Source: Peronospora farinosa (Eukaryota > Oomycota > Peronosporomycetes > Peronosporales > Peronosporaceae). Taken from it: a stretch of 64,000 nucleotides of DNA. Under the pieces are notes generated by a model that did not search any database, was not told the origin of the DNA, and worked only from the letters and a program-made list of their open reading frames with translations. The position numbers were made by a program, and so were the translations under genes. The stretch spans positions 1 through 64,000 of the forward strand of contig CANTFK010000766.1 in assembly GCA_947646735.1 (NCBI GenBank), read 5' to 3'. This document shows, in pieces, positions 1-12,501 of this stretch. Position 1 is the stretch's first letter, and each line of letters opens with the position of its first letter.

Positions 1-221
1 AGGGTTTCGGATGGGGTCATGGTCGTCGTTTTGGATGGGGTCACGGCGGTTGGGGCAGCTGGGGCGGATGGGCTGGTTTCGGGCCCTACCGCTTCGGCTT
101 CCGCTGCGGGGGCGTCCCCGGATGGGCATACCCGCTCAGCTACTGGAACATCTTCGGCGCCGGTCTTTACGGCGGTGGCTGCAGTCTTGGCATGCCTTTT
201 GGAGGCCTCTACTACTGCTAA
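1..221 (+). CDS. Secreted Gly/Trp-rich protein, array copy 1 (5' part outside window)
   Basis: C-terminal part of the first array gene, cut by the window edge; the first whole codon begins at base 3. It contains the GWGHG-type repeats, the three cysteines and the terminal Tyr-Tyr-Cys followed by TAA. It has the Ala form at residue 144 (numbering of the full copies). Confidence 0.9.
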   Translation, partial: GFGWGHGRRFGWGHGGWGSWGGWAGFGPYRFGFRCGGVPGWAYPLSYWNIFGAGLYGGGCSLGMPFGGLYYC

Positions 222-1023
222 GGCCCACAAACCACAAACAAGAAAAGACCGACGCGGCACATCACCTACCACCACAGCTAGCTCTGCTGCTCGCGCGCTC
301 GGACGGTTGCTGGCGTCGACTGCCGTCTTCGCCGGAACAGCGTCACACCAATTGCACAAAGCCCGTCTCGCGGCAGACATGACTGGTTCACTTCCATTTT
401 TCGTAACAAACAGCATAAATATACAAACTTTTTCTTAACGTGACTTCTTGACCTTTTGGCAATCATCAAATCACAACCGCCGTTCGTTTGCAAGACGGAC
501 GTTATTATGACCTATGCAATATGTGCTCCGTACGTGAGCTACCACTTACGTGACAATCTCACAATTTATGAGGCATAATCACCGTCTCCGATACCATCGG
601 AAGCACGCAACGGACGTCTCTCATGGACAGCTATACCGATCACAAAGCCGTGCAAGTAATTGATGTTTCCTCCGATGCCTTGTGGTTGTTGTAGCCACAG
701 CGCTGCACGGCGCTCTCATTGATACGTACGTACTGACTGATAAATACAGACGTCCACACAGCACTTACAGCTTTTTGACGAGCATCTCTCGAACATATCT
801 CGAGCAACTCGAGCCAGCGAACACCACCCAAACACACAAAACGCATCGATAGATAGATAGATAGACGTGCAGCGACACCCAGAGCGTTCGTCCGATGTGT
901 CCGTGCTGCTGTCACCATCAACCACTCAACCACTCATCGTACGATAACGATAGATACTGACTCATGGTCTCTAGTTGCACTTGGTCTAACGGAGCACCAT
1001 CCCACCGGTCCACTCGACACAAC

Positions 1024-1036
1024 GCCATTTGCCTCC
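1024..1036 (+). promoter_or_regulatory. Possible Inr-like start region of the array genes
   Basis: GCCATTTGCCTCC, about 70 bp before the ATG, fits the pyrimidine-CA-TT core of the oomycete initiator. It is kept in the intact left-block units. In copies 12 and 13 it is deleted together with the start codon. Assignment is by pattern only; transcript ends would decide it. Confidence 0.3.
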
Positions 1037-1093
1037 TACAGCACAAGCAACACACCCGTGATACCACACTCACTACCCACCACGCGACACAAC

Positions 1094-1585
1094 ATGAAGT
1101 TTGCCGTCATCACCATCGCTGCCATCGTCGCTATGATGAACGTCGTCACCGGTACCATTGCCGGAGTCGACATGTCCGCTTCGGATCCGGCCACGACCGT
1201 GCTGTCACAGTCCAAGGCGCTCGAGGCGGCTAAACACAACTCCATGCCCGATGGCGTCGAGTTCACCGGATCCATTGAGCAAATCGACCAGCCCGCCGAC
1301 GCGAAAGAGATTCTGGAGGTAATGCAGACCAAGCACGACGACGCTGACAATGCTGGCAAGCAGGAGGGTTTCGGATGGGGTCATGGTCGTCGTTTTGGAT
1401 GGGGTCACGGCGGTTGGGGCAGCTGGGGCGGATGGGCTGGTTTCGGGCCCTACCGCTTCGGCTTCCGCTGCGGGGGCGTCCCCGGATGGGCATACCCGCT
1501 CAGCTACTGGAACATCTTCGGCGCCGGTCTTTACGGCGGTGGCTGCAGTCTTGGCATGCCTTTTGGAGGCCTCTACTACTGCTAA
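1094..1585 (+). CDS. Secreted Gly/Trp-rich protein, array copy 2
   Basis: Intronless 163-residue protein. Residues 1-24 form a signal peptide (Lys2, hydrophobic stretch 4-18, likely cleavage after Ala23 or Gly24). Residues 25-90 are polar and acidic. Residues 92-163 are rich in Gly, Trp, Phe and Tyr, with two GWGHG motifs (94-98, 102-106), a GGW/GSW run (107-114) and cysteines 126, 151 and 163, the last at the very C terminus. There is no RxLR or other translocation motif, no membrane anchor and no enzyme motif. The ATG at 1094 is chosen because the in-frame sequence upstream has only a GTG. The composition suggests an extracellular structural or wall-associated protein; this is inference. 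The organisation resembles the published tandem, mating-induced M96 family of Phytophthora, but orthology cannot be judged here. Variable residues: Thr35, Val76, Gly88, Ala144. Confidence 0.9.
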   Translation: MKFAVITIAAIVAMMNVVTGTIAGVDMSASDPATTVLSQSKALEAAKHNSMPDGVEFTGSIEQIDQPADAKEILEVMQTKHDDADNAGKQEGFGWGHGRRFGWGHGGWGSWGGWAGFGPYRFGFRCGGVPGWAYPLSYWNIFGAGLYGGGCSLGMPFGGLYYC

Positions 1586-2457
1586 GGCCCACAAACCACA
1601 AACAAGAAAAGACCGACGCGGCACATCACCTACCACCACAGCTATCTCTGCTGCTCGCGCGCTCGAACGGTTGCTGGCGTCGACTGCCGTCTTCGCCGAA
1701 ACAGCGTCACACCAATTGCACAAAGCCCGTCTCGCGGCAGACATGACTGGTTCACTTCCATTTTTCGTAACAAACAGCATAAATATACAAACTTTTTCTT
1801 AACGTGACTTCTTGACCTTTTGGCAATCATCAAATCACAACCGCCGTTCGTTTGCAAGACGGACGTTATTATGACCTATGCAATATGTGCTCCGTACGTG
1901 AGCTACCACTTACGTGACAATCTCACAATTTATGAGGCATAATCACCGTCTCCGATACCATCGGAAGCACGCAACGGACGTCTCTCATGGACAGCTATAC
2001 CGATCACAAAGCCGTGCAAGCAATCGATGTTTCCTCCGATGCCTTGTGGTTGTTGTAGCCACAGCGCTGCACGGCGCTCTCATTGATACGTACGTACTGA
2101 CTGATAAATACAGACGTCCACACAGCACTTACAGCTTTTTGACGAGCATCTCTCGAACATATCTCGAGCAACTCGAGCCAGCGAACACCACCCAAACACA
2201 CAAAACGCATCGATAGATAGATAGATAGACGTGCAGCGACACCCAAAGCGTTCGTCCGATGTGTCCGTGCTGCTGTCACCATCAACCACTCAACCACTCA
2301 TCGTACGATAACGATAGATACTGACTCATGGTCTCTAGTTGCACTTGGTCTAACGGAGCACCATCCCACCGGTCCACTCGACACAACGCCATTTGCCTCC
2401 TACAGCACAAGCAACACACCCGTGATACCACACTCACTACCCACCACGCGACACAAC

Positions 2458-2949
2458 ATGAAGTTTGCCGTCATCACCATCGCTGCCATCGTCGCTATGA
2501 TGAACGTCGTCACCGGTACCATTGCCGGAGTCGACATGTCCGCTTCGGATCCGGCCACGAACGTGCTGTCACAGTCCAAGGCGCTCGAGGCGGCTAAACA
2601 CAACTCCATGCCCGATGGCGTCGAGTTCACCGGATCCATTGAGCAAATCGACCAGCCCGCCGACGCGAAAGAGATTCTGGAGGCAATGCAGACCAAGCAC
2701 GACGACGCTGACAATGCTGGCAAGCAGGAGGGTTTCGGATGGGGTCATGGTCGTCGTTTTGGATGGGGTCACGGCGGTTGGGGCAGCTGGGGCGGATGGG
2801 CTGGTTTCGGGCCCTACCGCTTCGGCTTCCGCTGCGGGGGCGTCCCCGGATGGGCATACCCGCTCAGCTACTGGAACATCTTCGGCGTCGGTCTTTACGG
2901 CGGTGGCTGCAGTCTTGGCATGCCGTTTGGAGGCCTCTACTACTGCTAA
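2458..2949 (+). CDS. Secreted Gly/Trp-rich protein, array copy 3
   Basis: Intact 163-codon copy. It differs from copy 2 at Asn35 (AAC for ACC), Ala76 and Val144; the signal peptide and all three cysteines are unchanged. Confidence 0.9.
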   Translation: MKFAVITIAAIVAMMNVVTGTIAGVDMSASDPATNVLSQSKALEAAKHNSMPDGVEFTGSIEQIDQPADAKEILEAMQTKHDDADNAGKQEGFGWGHGRRFGWGHGGWGSWGGWAGFGPYRFGFRCGGVPGWAYPLSYWNIFGVGLYGGGCSLGMPFGGLYYC

Positions 2950-3823
2950 GGCCCACAAACCACGAACAAGAAAAGACCGACGCGGCACATCACCTACCAC
3001 CACAGCTATCTCTGCTGCTCGCGCGCTCGAACGGTTGCTGGCGTCGACTGCCGTCTTCGCCGAAACAGCGTCACACCAATTGCACAAAGCCCGTCTCGCG
3101 GCAGACATGACTGGTTCACTTCCATTTTTCGTAACAAACAGCATAAATATACAAACTTTTTCTTAACGTGACTTCTTGACCTTTTGGCAATCATCAAATC
3201 ACAACCGCCGTTCGTTTGCAAGACGGACGTTATTATGACCTATGCAATATGTGCTCCGTACGTGAGCTACCACTTACGTGACAATCTCACAATTTATGAG
3301 GCATAATCACCGTCTCCAATACCATCGGAAGCACGCAACGGACGTCTCTCATGGACAGCGATACCGATCACAAAGCCGTGCAAGCAATCGATGTTTCCTC
3401 CGATGCCTTGTGGTTGTTGTAGCCACAGCGCTGCACGGCGCTCTCATTGATACGTACGTACTGACTGATAAACATACAGACGTCCACACAGCACTTACAG
3501 CTTTTTGACGAGCATCTCTCGAACATATCTCGAGCAACTCGAGCCAGCGAACACCACCCAAACACACAAAACGCATCGATAGATAGATAGATAGACGTGC
3601 AGCGACACCCAGAGCGTTCGTCCGATGTGTCCGTGCTGCTGTCACCATCAACCACTCAACCACTCATCGTACGATAACGATAGATACTGACTCATGGTCT
3701 CTAGTTGCACTTGGTCTAACGGAGCACCATCCCACCGGTCCACTCGACACAACGCCATTTGCCTCCTACAGCACAAGCAACACACCCGTGATACCACACT
3801 CACTACCCACCACGCGACACAAC

Positions 3824-4315
3824 ATGAAGTTTGCCGTCATCACCATCGCTGCCATCGTCGCTATGATGAACGTCGTCACCGGTACCATTGCCGGAGTCGA
3901 CATGTCCGCTTCGGATCCGGCCACGAACGTGCTGTCACAGTCCAAGGCGCTCGAGGCGGCTAAACACAACTCCATGCCCGATGGCGTCGAGTTCACCGGA
4001 TCCATTGAGCAAATCGACCAGCCCGCCGACGCGAAAGAGATTCTGGAGGTAATGCAGACCAAGCACGACGACGCTGACAATGCTGGCAAGCAGGAGGGTT
4101 TCGGATGGGGTCATGGTCGTCGTTTTGGATGGGGTCACGGCGGTTGGGGCAGCTGGGGCGGATGGGCTGGTTTCGGGCCCTACCGCTTCGGCTTCCGCTG
4201 CGGGGGCGTCCCCGGATGGGCATACCCGCTCAGCTACTGGAACATCTTCGGCGTCGGTCTTTACGGCGGTGGCTGCAGTCTTGGCATGCCGTTTGGAGGC
4301 CTCTACTACTGCTAA
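3824..4315 (+). CDS. Secreted Gly/Trp-rich protein, array copy 4
   Basis: Intact 163-codon copy with Asn35, Val76, Val144. Its stop codon is followed by GGTCC instead of GGCCC, a 3' flank variant shared with copies 6 and 11. Confidence 0.9.
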   Translation: MKFAVITIAAIVAMMNVVTGTIAGVDMSASDPATNVLSQSKALEAAKHNSMPDGVEFTGSIEQIDQPADAKEILEVMQTKHDDADNAGKQEGFGWGHGRRFGWGHGGWGSWGGWAGFGPYRFGFRCGGVPGWAYPLSYWNIFGVGLYGGGCSLGMPFGGLYYC

Positions 4316-5187
4316 GGTCCACAAACCACGAACAAGAAAAGACCGACGCGGCACATCACCTACCACCACAGCTATCTCTGCTGCTCGCGCGCTCGAACGG
4401 TTGCTGGCGTCGACTGCCGTCTTCGCCGAAACAGCGTCACACCAATTGCACAAAGCCCGTCTCGCGGCAGACATGACTGGTTCACTTCCATTTTTCGTAA
4501 CAAACAGCATAAATATACAAACTTTTTCTTAACGTGACTTCTTGACCTTTTGGCAATCATCAAATCACAACCGCCGTTCGTTTGCAAGACGGACGTTATT
4601 ATGACCTATGCAATATGTGCTCCGTACGTGAGCTACCACTTACGTGACAATCTCACAATTTATGAGGCATAATCACCGTCTCGGATACCATCGGAAGCAC
4701 GCAACGGACGTCTCTCATGGACAGCTATACCGATCACAAAGCCGTGCAAGCAATCGATGTTTCCTCCGATGCCTTGTGGTTGTTGTAGCCACAGCGCTGC
4801 ACGGCGCTCTCATTGATACGTACGTACTGACTGATAAATACAGACGTCCACACAGCACTTACAGCTTTTTGACGAGCATCTCTCGAACATATCTCGAGCA
4901 ACTCGAGCCAGCGAACACCACCCAAACACACAAAACGCATCGATAGATAGATAGATAGACGTGCAGCGACACCCAAAGCGTTCGTCCGATGTGTCCGTGC
5001 TGCTGTCACCATCAACCACTCAACCACTCATCGTACGATAACGATAGATACTGACTCATGGTCTCTAGTTGCACTTGGTCTAACGGAGCACCATCCCACC
5101 GGTCCACTCGACACAACGCCATTTGCCTCCTACAGCACAAGCAACACACCCGTGATACCACACTCACTACCCACCACGCGACACAAC

Positions 5188-5679
5188 ATGAAGTTTGCCG
5201 TCATCACCATCGCTGCCATCGTCGCTATGATGAACGTCGTCACCGGTACCATTGCCGGAGTCGACATGTCCGCTTCGGATCCGGCCACGACCGTGCTGTC
5301 ACAGTCCAAGGCGCTCGAGGCGGCTAAACACAACTCCATGCCCGATGGCGTCGAGTTCACCGGATCCATTGAGCAAATCGACCAGCCCGCCGACGCGAAA
5401 GAGATTCTGGAGGCAATGCAGACCAAGCACGACGACGCTGACAATGCTGGCAAGCAGGAGGGTTTCGGATGGGGTCATGGTCGTCGTTTTGGATGGGGTC
5501 ACGGCGGTTGGGGCAGCTGGGGCGGATGGGCTGGTTTCGGGCCCTACCGCTTCGGCTTCCGCTGCGGGGGCGTCCCCGGATGGGCATACCCGCTCAGCTA
5601 CTGGAACATCTTCGGCGTCGGTCTTTACGGCGGTGGCTGCAGTCTTGGCATGCCGTTTGGAGGCCTCTACTACTGCTAA
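5188..5679 (+). CDS. Secreted Gly/Trp-rich protein, array copy 5
   Basis: Intact 163-codon copy with Thr35, Ala76, Val144, the same three-site combination as copy 11. Confidence 0.9.
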   Translation: MKFAVITIAAIVAMMNVVTGTIAGVDMSASDPATTVLSQSKALEAAKHNSMPDGVEFTGSIEQIDQPADAKEILEAMQTKHDDADNAGKQEGFGWGHGRRFGWGHGGWGSWGGWAGFGPYRFGFRCGGVPGWAYPLSYWNIFGVGLYGGGCSLGMPFGGLYYC

Positions 5680-6551
5680 GGCCCACAAACCACGAACAAG
5701 AAAAGACCGACGCGGCACATCACCTACCACCACAGCTATCTCTGCTGCTCGCGCGCTCGAACGGTTGCTGGCGTCGACTGCCGTCTTCGCCGAAACAGCG
5801 TCACACCAATTGCACAAAGCCCGTCTCGCGGCAGACATGACTGGTTCACTTCCATTTTTCGTAACAAACAGCATAAATATACAAACTTTTTCTTAACGTG
5901 ACTTCTTGACCTTTTGGCAATCATCAAATCACAACCGCCGTTCGTTTGCAAGACGGACGTTATTATGACCTATGCAATATGTGCTCCGTACGTGAGCTAC
6001 CACTTACGTGACAATCTCACAATTTATGAGGCATAATCACCGTCTCGGATACCATCGGAAGCACGCAACGGACGTCTCTCATGGACAGCTATACCGATCA
6101 CAAAGCCGTGCAAGCAATCGATGTTTCCTCCGATGCCTTGTGGTTGTTGTAGCCACAGCGCTGCACGGCGCTCTCATTGATACGTACGTACTGACTGATA
6201 AATACAGACGTCCACACAGCACTTACAGCTTTTTGACGAGCATCTCTCGAACATATCTCGAGCAACTCGAGCCAGCGAACACCACCCAAACACACAAAAC
6301 GCATCGATAGATAGATAGATAGACGTGCAGCGACACCCAAAGCGTTCGTCCGATGTGTCCGTGCTGCTGTCACCATCAACCACTCAACCACTCATCGTAC
6401 GATAACGATAGATACTGACTCATGGTCTCTAGTTGCACTTGGTCTAACGGAGCACCATCCCACCGGTCCACTCGACACAACGCCATTTGCCTCCTACAGC
6501 ACAAGCAACACACCCGTGATACCACACTCACTACCCACCACGCGACACAAC

Positions 6552-7043
6552 ATGAAGTTTGCCGTCATCACCATCGCTGCCATCGTCGCTATGATGAACG
6601 TCGTCACCGGTACCATTGCCGGAGTCGACATGTCCGCTTCGGATCCGGCCACGACCGTGCTGTCACAGTCCAAGGCGCTCGAGGCGGCTAAACACAACTC
6701 CATGCCCGATGGCGTCGAGTTCACCGGATCCATTGAGCAAATCGACCAGCCCGCCGACGCGAAAGAGATTCTGGAGGCAATGCAGACCAAGCACGACGAC
6801 GCTGACAATGCTGGCAAGCAGGAGGGTTTCGGATGGGGTCATGGTCGTCGTTTTGGATGGGGTCACGGCGGTTGGGGCAGCTGGGGCGGATGGGCTGGTT
6901 TCGGGCCCTACCGCTTCGGCTTCCGCTGCGGGGGCGTCCCCGGATGGGCATACCCGCTCAGCTACTGGAACATCTTCGGCGCCGGTCTTTACGGCGGTGG
7001 CTGCAGTCTTGGCATGCCGTTTGGAGGCCTCTACTACTGCTAA
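6552..7043 (+). CDS. Secreted Gly/Trp-rich protein, array copy 6
   Basis: Intact 163-codon copy with Thr35, Ala76, Ala144. Its 3' flank has GCTAGC where most left-block copies have GCTATC, a state shared with copies 1 and 7 and with the truncated copies 12 and 13. Confidence 0.9.
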   Translation: MKFAVITIAAIVAMMNVVTGTIAGVDMSASDPATTVLSQSKALEAAKHNSMPDGVEFTGSIEQIDQPADAKEILEAMQTKHDDADNAGKQEGFGWGHGRRFGWGHGGWGSWGGWAGFGPYRFGFRCGGVPGWAYPLSYWNIFGAGLYGGGCSLGMPFGGLYYC

Positions 7044-7916
7044 GGTCCACAAACCACAAACAAGAAAAGACCGACGCGGCACATCACCTACCACCACAGC
7101 TAGCTCTGCTGCTCGCGCGCTCGAACGGTTGCTGGCGTCGACTGCCGTCTTCGCCGAAACAGCGTCACACCAATTGCACAAAGCCCGTCTCGCGGCAGAC
7201 ATGACTGGTTCACTTCCATTTTTCGTAACAAACAGCATAAATATACAAACTTTTTCTTAACGTGACTTCTTGACCTTTTGGCAATCATCAAATCACAACC
7301 GCCGTTCGTTTGCAAGACGGACGTTATTATGACCTATGCAATATGTCCTCCGTACGTGAGCTACCACTTACGTGACGATCTCACAATTTATGAGGCATAA
7401 TCACCGTCTCGGATACCATCGGAAGCACGCAACGGACGTCTCTCATGGACAGCTATACCGATCACAAAGCCGTGCAAGCAATCGATGTTTCCTCCGATGC
7501 CTTGTGGTTGTTGTAGCCACAGCGCTGCACGGCGCTCTCATTGATACGTACGTACTGACTGATAAAATACAGACGTCCACACAGCACTTACAGCTTTTTG
7601 ACGAGCATCTCTCGAACATATCTCGAGCAACTCGAGCCAGCGAACACCACCCAAACACACAAAACGCATCGATAGATAGATAGATAGACGTGCAGCGACA
7701 CCCAAAGCGTTCGTCCGATGTGTCCGTGCTGCTGTCACCATCAACCACTCAACCACTCATCGTACGATAACGATAGATACTGACTCATGGTCTCTAGTTG
7801 CACTTGGTCTGACGGAGCGCCATCCCACCGGTCCACTCGACACAACGCCATTTGCCTCCTACAGCACAAGCAACACACCCGTGATACCACACTCACTACC
7901 CACCACGCGACACAAC

Positions 7917-8408
7917 ATGAAGTTTGCCGTCATCACCATCGCTGCCATCGTCGCTATGATGAACGTCGTCACCGGTACCATTGCCGGAGTCGACATGTCC
8001 GCTTCGGATCCGGCCACGACCGTGCTGTCACAGTCCAAGGCGCTCGAGGCGGCTAAACACAACTCCATGCCCGATGGCGTCGAGTTCACCGGATCCATTG
8101 AGCAAATCGACCAGCCCGCCGACGCGAAAGAGATTCTGGAGGTAATGCAGACCAAGCACGACGACGCTGACAATGCTGGCAAGCAGGAGGGTTTCGGATG
8201 GGGTCATGGTCGTCGTTTTGGATGGGGTCACGGCGGTTGGGGCAGCTGGGGCGGATGGGCTGGTTTCGGGCCCTACCGCTTCGGCTTCCGCTGCGGGGGC
8301 GTCCCCGGATGGGCATACCCGCTCAGCTACTGGAACATCTTCGGCGCCGGTCTTTACGGCGGTGGCTGCAGTCTTGGCATGCCTTTTGGAGGCCTCTACT
8401 ACTGCTAA
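7917..8408 (+). CDS. Secreted Gly/Trp-rich protein, array copy 7
   Basis: Intact 163-codon copy with Thr35, Val76, Ala144, the same protein as copy 2. Its upstream region has the TCTGACGGAGCGCC variant that is otherwise typical of the right-hand copies, so even this uniform unit is mosaic. Confidence 0.9.
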   Translation: MKFAVITIAAIVAMMNVVTGTIAGVDMSASDPATTVLSQSKALEAAKHNSMPDGVEFTGSIEQIDQPADAKEILEVMQTKHDDADNAGKQEGFGWGHGRRFGWGHGGWGSWGGWAGFGPYRFGFRCGGVPGWAYPLSYWNIFGAGLYGGGCSLGMPFGGLYYC

Positions 8409-9280
8409 GGCCCACAAACCACAAACAAGAAAAGACCGACGCGGCACATCACCTACCACCACAGCTAGCTCTGCTGCTCGCGCGCTCGAACGGTTGCTGG
8501 CGTCGACTGCCGTCTTCGCCGAAACAGCGTCACACCAATTGCACAAAGCCCGTCTCGCGGCAGACATGACTGGTTCACTTCCATTTTTCGTAACAAACAG
8601 CATAAATATACAAACTTTTTCTTAACGTGACTTCTTGACCTTTTGGCAATCATCAAATCACAACCGCCGTTCGTTTGCAAGACGGACGTTATTATGACCT
8701 ATGCAATATGTGCTCCGTACGTGAGCTACCACTTACGTGACAATCTCACAATTTATGAGGCATAATCACCGTCTCGGATACCATCGGAAGCACGCAACGG
8801 ACGTCTCTCATGGACAGCGATACCGATCACAAAGCCGTGCAAGCAATCGATGTTTCCTCCGATGCCTTGTGGTTGTTGTAGCCACAGCGCTGCACGGCGC
8901 TCTCATTGATACGTACGTACTGACTGATAAATACAGACGTCCACACAGCACTTACAGCTTTTTGACGAGCATCTCTCGAACATATCTCGAGCAACTCGAG
9001 CCAGCGAACACAACCCAAACACACAAAACGCATCGATAGATAGATAGATAGACGTGCAGCGACACCCAAAGCGTTCGTCCGATGTGTCCGTGCTGCTGTC
9101 ACCATCAACCACTCAACCACTCATCGTACGATAACGATAGATACTGACTCATGGTCTCTAGTTGCACTTGGTCTAACGGAGCACCATCCCACCGGTCCAC
9201 TCGACACAACGCCATTTGCCTCCTACAGCACAAGCAACACACCCGTGATACCACACTCACTACCCACCACGCGACACAAC

Positions 9281-9772
9281 ATGAAGTTTGCCGTCATCAC
9301 CATCGCTGCCATCGTCGCTATGATGAACGTCGTCACCGGTACCATTGCCGGAGTCGACATGTCCGCTTCGGATCCGGCCACGACCGTGCTGTCACAGTCC
9401 AAGGCGCTCGAGGCGGCTAAACACAACTCCATGCCCGATGGCGTCGAGTTCACCGGATCCATTGAGCAAATCGACCAGCCCGCCGACGCGAAAGAGATTC
9501 TGGAGGCAATGCAGACCAAGCACGACGACGCTGACAATGCTGGCAAGCAGGAGGGTTTCGGATGGGGTCATGGTCGTCGTTTTGGATGGGGTCACGGCGG
9601 TTGGGGCAGCTGGGGCGGATGGGCTGGTTTCGGGCCCTACCGCTTCGGCTTCCGCTGCGGGGGCGTCCCCGGATGGGCATACCCGCTCAGCTACTGGAAC
9701 ATCTTCGGCGCCGGTCTTTACGGCGGTGGCTGCAGTCTTGGCATGCCTTTTGGAGGCCTCTACTACTGCTAA
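9281..9772 (+). CDS. Secreted Gly/Trp-rich protein, array copy 8
   Basis: Intact 163-codon copy with Thr35, Ala76, Ala144. Confidence 0.9.
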   Translation: MKFAVITIAAIVAMMNVVTGTIAGVDMSASDPATTVLSQSKALEAAKHNSMPDGVEFTGSIEQIDQPADAKEILEAMQTKHDDADNAGKQEGFGWGHGRRFGWGHGGWGSWGGWAGFGPYRFGFRCGGVPGWAYPLSYWNIFGAGLYGGGCSLGMPFGGLYYC

Positions 9773-10645
9773 GGCCCACAAACCACAAACAAGAAAAGAC
9801 CGACGCGGCACATCACCTACCACCACAGCTATCTCTGCTGCTCGCGCGCTCGAACGGTTGCTGGCGTCGACTGCCGTCTTCGCCGAAACAGCGTCACACC
9901 AATTGCACAAAGCCCGTCTCGCGGCAGACATGACTGGTTCACTTCCATTTTTCGTAACAAACAGCATAAATATACAAACTTTTTCTTAACGTGACTTCTT
10001 GACCTTTTGGCAATCATCAAATCACAACCGCCGTTCGTTTGCAAGACGGACGTTATTATGACCTATGCAATATGTGCTCCGTACGTGAGCTACCACTTAC
10101 GTGACAATCTCACAATTTATGAGGCATAATCACCGTCTCCGATACCATCGGAAGCACGCAACGGACGTCTCTCATGGACAGCTATACCGATCACAAAGCC
10201 GTGCAAGCAATTGATGTTTCCTCCGATGCCTTGTGGTTGTTGTAGCCACAGCGCTGCACGGCGCTCTCATTGATACGTACGTACTGACTGATAAAATACA
10301 GACGTCCACACAGCACTTACAGCTTTTTGACGAGCATCTCTCGAACATATCTCGAGCAACTCGAGCCAGCGAACACCACCCAAACACACAAAACGCATCG
10401 ATAGATAGATAGATAGACGTGCAGCGACACCCAAAGCGTTCGTCCGATGTGTCCGTGCTGCTGTCACCATCAACCACTCAACCACTCATCGTACGATAAC
10501 GATAGATACTGACTCATGGTCTCTAGTTGCACTTGGTCTAACGGAGCACCATCCCACCGGTCCACTCGACACAACGCCATTTGCCTCCTACAGCACAAGC
10601 AACACACCCGTGATACCACACTCACTACCCACCACGCGACACAAC

Positions 10646-11137
10646 ATGAAGTTTGCCGTCATCACCATCGCTGCCATCGTCGCTATGATGAACGTCGTCA
10701 CCGGTACCATTGCCGGAGTCGACATGTCCGCTTCGGATCCGGCCACGAACGTGCTGTCACAGTCCAAGGCGCTCGAGGCGGCTAAACACAACTCCATGCC
10801 CGATGGCGTCGAGTTCACCGGATCCATTGAGCAAATCGACCAGCCCGCCGACGCGAAAGAGATTCTGGAGGTAATGCAGACCAAGCACGACGACGCTGAC
10901 AATGCTGGCAAGCAGGAGGGTTTCGGATGGGGTCATGGTCGTCGTTTTGGATGGGGTCACGGCGGTTGGGGCAGCTGGGGCGGATGGGCTGGTTTCGGGC
11001 CCTACCGCTTCGGCTTCCGCTGCGGGGGCGTCCCCGGATGGGCATACCCGCTCAGCTACTGGAACATCTTCGGCGCCGGTCTTTACGGCGGTGGCTGCAG
11101 TCTTGGCATGCCGTTTGGAGGCCTCTACTACTGCTAA
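10646..11137 (+). CDS. Secreted Gly/Trp-rich protein, array copy 9
   Basis: Intact 163-codon copy with Asn35, Val76, Ala144, a combination seen in no other copy. Confidence 0.9.
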   Translation: MKFAVITIAAIVAMMNVVTGTIAGVDMSASDPATNVLSQSKALEAAKHNSMPDGVEFTGSIEQIDQPADAKEILEVMQTKHDDADNAGKQEGFGWGHGRRFGWGHGGWGSWGGWAGFGPYRFGFRCGGVPGWAYPLSYWNIFGAGLYGGGCSLGMPFGGLYYC

Positions 11138-12009
11138 GGCCCACAAACCACAAACAAGAAAAGACCGACGCGGCACATCACCTACCACCACAGCTATCTC
11201 TGCTGCTCGCGCGCTCGAACGGTTGCTGGCGTCGACTGCCGTCTTCGCCGAAACAGCGTCACACCAATTGCACAAAGCCCGTCTCGCGGCAGACATGACT
11301 GGTTCACTTCCATTTTTCGTAACAAACAGCATAAATATACAAACTTTTTCTTAACGTGACTTCTTGACCTTTTGGCAATCATCAAATCACAACCGCCGTT
11401 CGTTTGCAAGACGGACGTTATTATGACCTATGCAATATGTGCTCCGTACGTGAGCTACCACTTACGTGACAATCTCACAATTTATGAGGCATAATCACCG
11501 TCTCGGATACCATCGGAAGCACGCAACGGACGTCTCTCATGGACAGCTATACCGATCACAAAGCCGTGCAAGCAATCGATGTTTCCTCCGATGCCTTGTG
11601 GTTGTTGTAGCCACAGCGCTGCACGGCGCTCTCATTGATACGTACGTACTGACTGATAAATACAGACGTCCACACAGCACTTACAGCTTTTTGACGAGCA
11701 TCTCTCGAACATATCTCGAGCAACTCGAGCCAGCGAACACCACCCAAACACACAAAACGCATCGATAGATAGATAGATAGACGTGCAGCGACACCCAAAG
11801 CGTTCGTCCGATGTGTCCGTGCTGCTGTCACCATCAACCACTCAACCACTCATCGTACGATAACGATAGATACTGACTCATGGTCTCTAGTTGCACTTGG
11901 TCTAACGGAGCACCATCCCACCGGTCCACTCGACACAACGCCATTTGCCTCCTACAGCACAAGCAACACACCCGTGATACCACACTCACTACCCACCACG
12001 CGACACAAC

Positions 12010-12501
12010 ATGAAGTTTGCCGTCATCACCATCGCTGCCATCGTCGCTATGATGAACGTCGTCACCGGTACCATTGCCGGAGTCGACATGTCCGCTTCGG
12101 ATCCGGCCACGACCGTGCTGTCACAGTCCAAGGCGCTCGAGGCGGCTAAACACAACTCCATGCCCGATGGCGTCGAGTTCACCGGATCCATTGAGCAAAT
12201 CGACCAGCCCGCCGACGCGAAAGAGATTCTGGAGGTAATGCAGACCAAGCACGACGACGCTGACAATGCTGGCAAGCAGGAGGGTTTCGGATGGGGTCAT
12301 GGTCGTCGTTTTGGATGGGGTCACGGCGGTTGGGGCAGCTGGGGCGGATGGGCTGGTTTCGGGCCCTACCGCTTCGGCTTCCGCTGCGGGGGCGTCCCCG
12401 GATGGGCATACCCGCTCAGCTACTGGAACATCTTCGGCGTCGGTCTTTACGGCGGTGGCTGCAGTCTTGGCATGCCGTTTGGAGGCCTCTACTACTGCTA
12501 A
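12010..12501 (+). CDS. Secreted Gly/Trp-rich protein, array copy 10
   Basis: Intact 163-codon copy with Thr35, Val76, Val144, a combination seen in no other copy. Confidence 0.9.
   Translation: MKFAVITIAAIVAMMNVVTGTIAGVDMSASDPATTVLSQSKALEAAKHNSMPDGVEFTGSIEQIDQPADAKEILEVMQTKHDDADNAGKQEGFGWGHGRRFGWGHGGWGSWGGWAGFGPYRFGFRCGGVPGWAYPLSYWNIFGVGLYGGGCSLGMPFGGLYYC

Noticed and set aside
1094..1585. RxLR or Crinkler effector
   Set aside because: No RxLR, dEER, LFLAK or similar motif follows the signal peptide; only a Gly/Trp-rich mature part is present.
1205..1780. 191-codon minus-strand ORF opposite every array gene, and a 214-codon plus-strand ORF in another frame
   Set aside because: They recur only because the units are copies. 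The composition is that of the shadow of a GC-rich Gly/Trp coding region, starts are poor, and the truncated units lose them. The +1 frame with signal peptide and cysteines explains the sequence.
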